The notes under the pieces were generated by a model, which saw nothing but the letters and a program-made list of their open reading frames with translations, made no database searches and was not told where the DNA came from. Both the position numbers and the translations under genes were made by a program. From Chitinophagaceae bacterium (GTDB lineage: Bacteria > Bacteroidota > Bacteroidia > Chitinophagales > Chitinophagaceae): a stretch of 5,915 bases of DNA. This document shows, in pieces, positions 5,539 through 5,915 of the stretch (position 1 is its first letter; each line of letters opens with the position of its first letter). The stretch spans positions 5,609-11,523 of the forward strand of contig DMPB01000135.1 of the NCBI GenBank assembly GCA_003456175.1, given 5' to 3'.

Positions 5539-5829
5539 ATGAATAAACCATTGAAACGCTTTGCAACGATTGCTGTAATAGAGGGCTGGTCGTATATCAT
5601 TTTATTATTTGTTGCAATGCCTTTGAAGTATTGGCTTAACCTGCCTGAGGCTGTTAAAATTGTAGGTTCGTTACATGGTTTTTTATTTGTTGCTTTTTGT
5701 TTATTGCTAGTACAAGTATGGCAAAGTGAGCAATGGAGTTTTGGTAAAGCAGTATTTGCTTTTATACTTTCATTAATACCATTTGGTACCTTTTATTTAG
5801 ATAAAAAAATCAAAGCAGGCACCTACTAA
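5539..5829 (+). CDS. DUF3817 family small integral membrane protein
   Basis: This 96-residue inner-membrane protein has about three hydrophobic helices: roughly 9-28 (with the family-like IEGWSYIILLFVAMPLKY), 41-61 (IVGSLHGFLFVAFCLLL) and 68-86 (FGKAVFAFILSLIPFGTFYL), ending in the basic tail DKKIKAGTY. The MPLKYW, VGSLHG and PFGTFYLDKK segments are hallmarks of the DUF3817 family, whose biochemical role is not established as far as I know. Length is normal for the family, so it is complete. The start is ATG 5539; an upstream ATG at 5529 is out of frame and stops after five codons at 5546. Its TAA is 4 bases before the threonine aldolase ATG, implying co-transcription and possibly translational coupling. 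Confidence 0.9.
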   Translation: MNKPLKRFATIAVIEGWSYIILLFVAMPLKYWLNLPEAVKIVGSLHGFLFVAFCLLLVQVWQSEQWSFGKAVFAFILSLIPFGTFYLDKKIKAGTY

Positions 5830-5833
5830 TTTT

Positions 5834-5915
5834 ATGTTACAGCAAGTCATTGATTTCCGTTCCGATACGGTTACCCAACCTACTGAAGGCATGAAAAAGG
5901 CCATGTTCAGTGCTC
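5834..5915 (+). CDS. ltaE: Low-specificity L-threonine aldolase, partial: C-terminus beyond right edge
   Basis: Only 27 codons are present, but the motif IDFRSDTVTQPTEGMKKAM (residues 6-24) is the diagnostic N-terminus of PLP-dependent low-specificity threonine aldolases (E. coli LtaE begins MIDLRSDTVTRP). The enzyme cleaves threonine or allo-threonine to glycine and acetaldehyde in the cytoplasm. The catalytic lysine and PLP-binding residues lie beyond the window and cannot be checked. It starts at ATG 5834, 4 bases after the DUF3817 stop, with AT-rich DNA and no Shine-Dalgarno between. The related beta-eliminating lyases share some of this fold but not this exact N-terminal motif. Confidence 0.85.
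   Translation, partial: MLQQVIDFRSDTVTQPTEGMKKAMFSA

Noticed and set aside
1..5915. tRNA, rRNA, insertion sequence or phage genes
   Set aside because: No cloverleaf, rRNA-like sequence, transposase motif or terminal inverted repeat was seen on either strand.

Overview
The window looks like chromosomal DNA from a Bacteroidota bacterium, most likely of the Chitinophagales/Sphingobacteriales kind. It is moderately AT-rich. Octamers resembling the Bacteroidota -7 promoter element TAnnTTTG sit just ahead of several starts, and no start has a clear Shine-Dalgarno sequence. The protein families fit: an Uup-like ABC-F ATPase, a long 'plant/cyanobacterial-type' IspH, and a secreted/TPR/membrane/histidine-kinase sensor. 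This taxonomic call is an inference from style and families, not a database match.

Layout. 1-1412 (minus): most of an ABC-F ATPase that runs off the left edge. 1437-1760 (minus): a 107-residue protein of unknown function, 24 bases upstream of the ABC-F gene. 1761-1907: a divergent promoter region. 1908-3152 (plus): ispH, the last enzyme of the MEP isoprenoid pathway. 3153-3251: a short gap with a hairpin that includes the ispH stop codon. 3252-5162 (plus): a TPR-containing sensor histidine kinase with no response regulator beside it, closed by a strong intrinsic terminator at 5168-5203. 5204-5538: a gene-free stretch rich in inverted and direct repeats. 5539-5829 (plus): a small DUF3817 membrane protein. 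5834-5915 (plus): the first 27 codons of a low-specificity threonine aldolase, four bases after the DUF3817 stop and probably co-transcribed with it.

The genes do not form one pathway. They look like ordinary housekeeping and signalling genes: ribosome-associated ATPase, isoprenoid synthesis, signal transduction and amino-acid metabolism. The most unusual signal is not a gene. A sharply defined 12-mer, CCTTRCGGYAAA, occurs eight times on the two strands in 5.9 kb, inside four different transcription units or gaps, in two different reading frames, once antisense and twice in non-coding DNA. A rough hand estimate from base composition expects about 0.002 copies. The density and dispersal resemble DNA-uptake (DUS/USS) or other genome-wide signal sequences, but the function is unknown. 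A second item is the repeat-rich gap at 5204-5538, where one segment could pair with either of two alternative partners.
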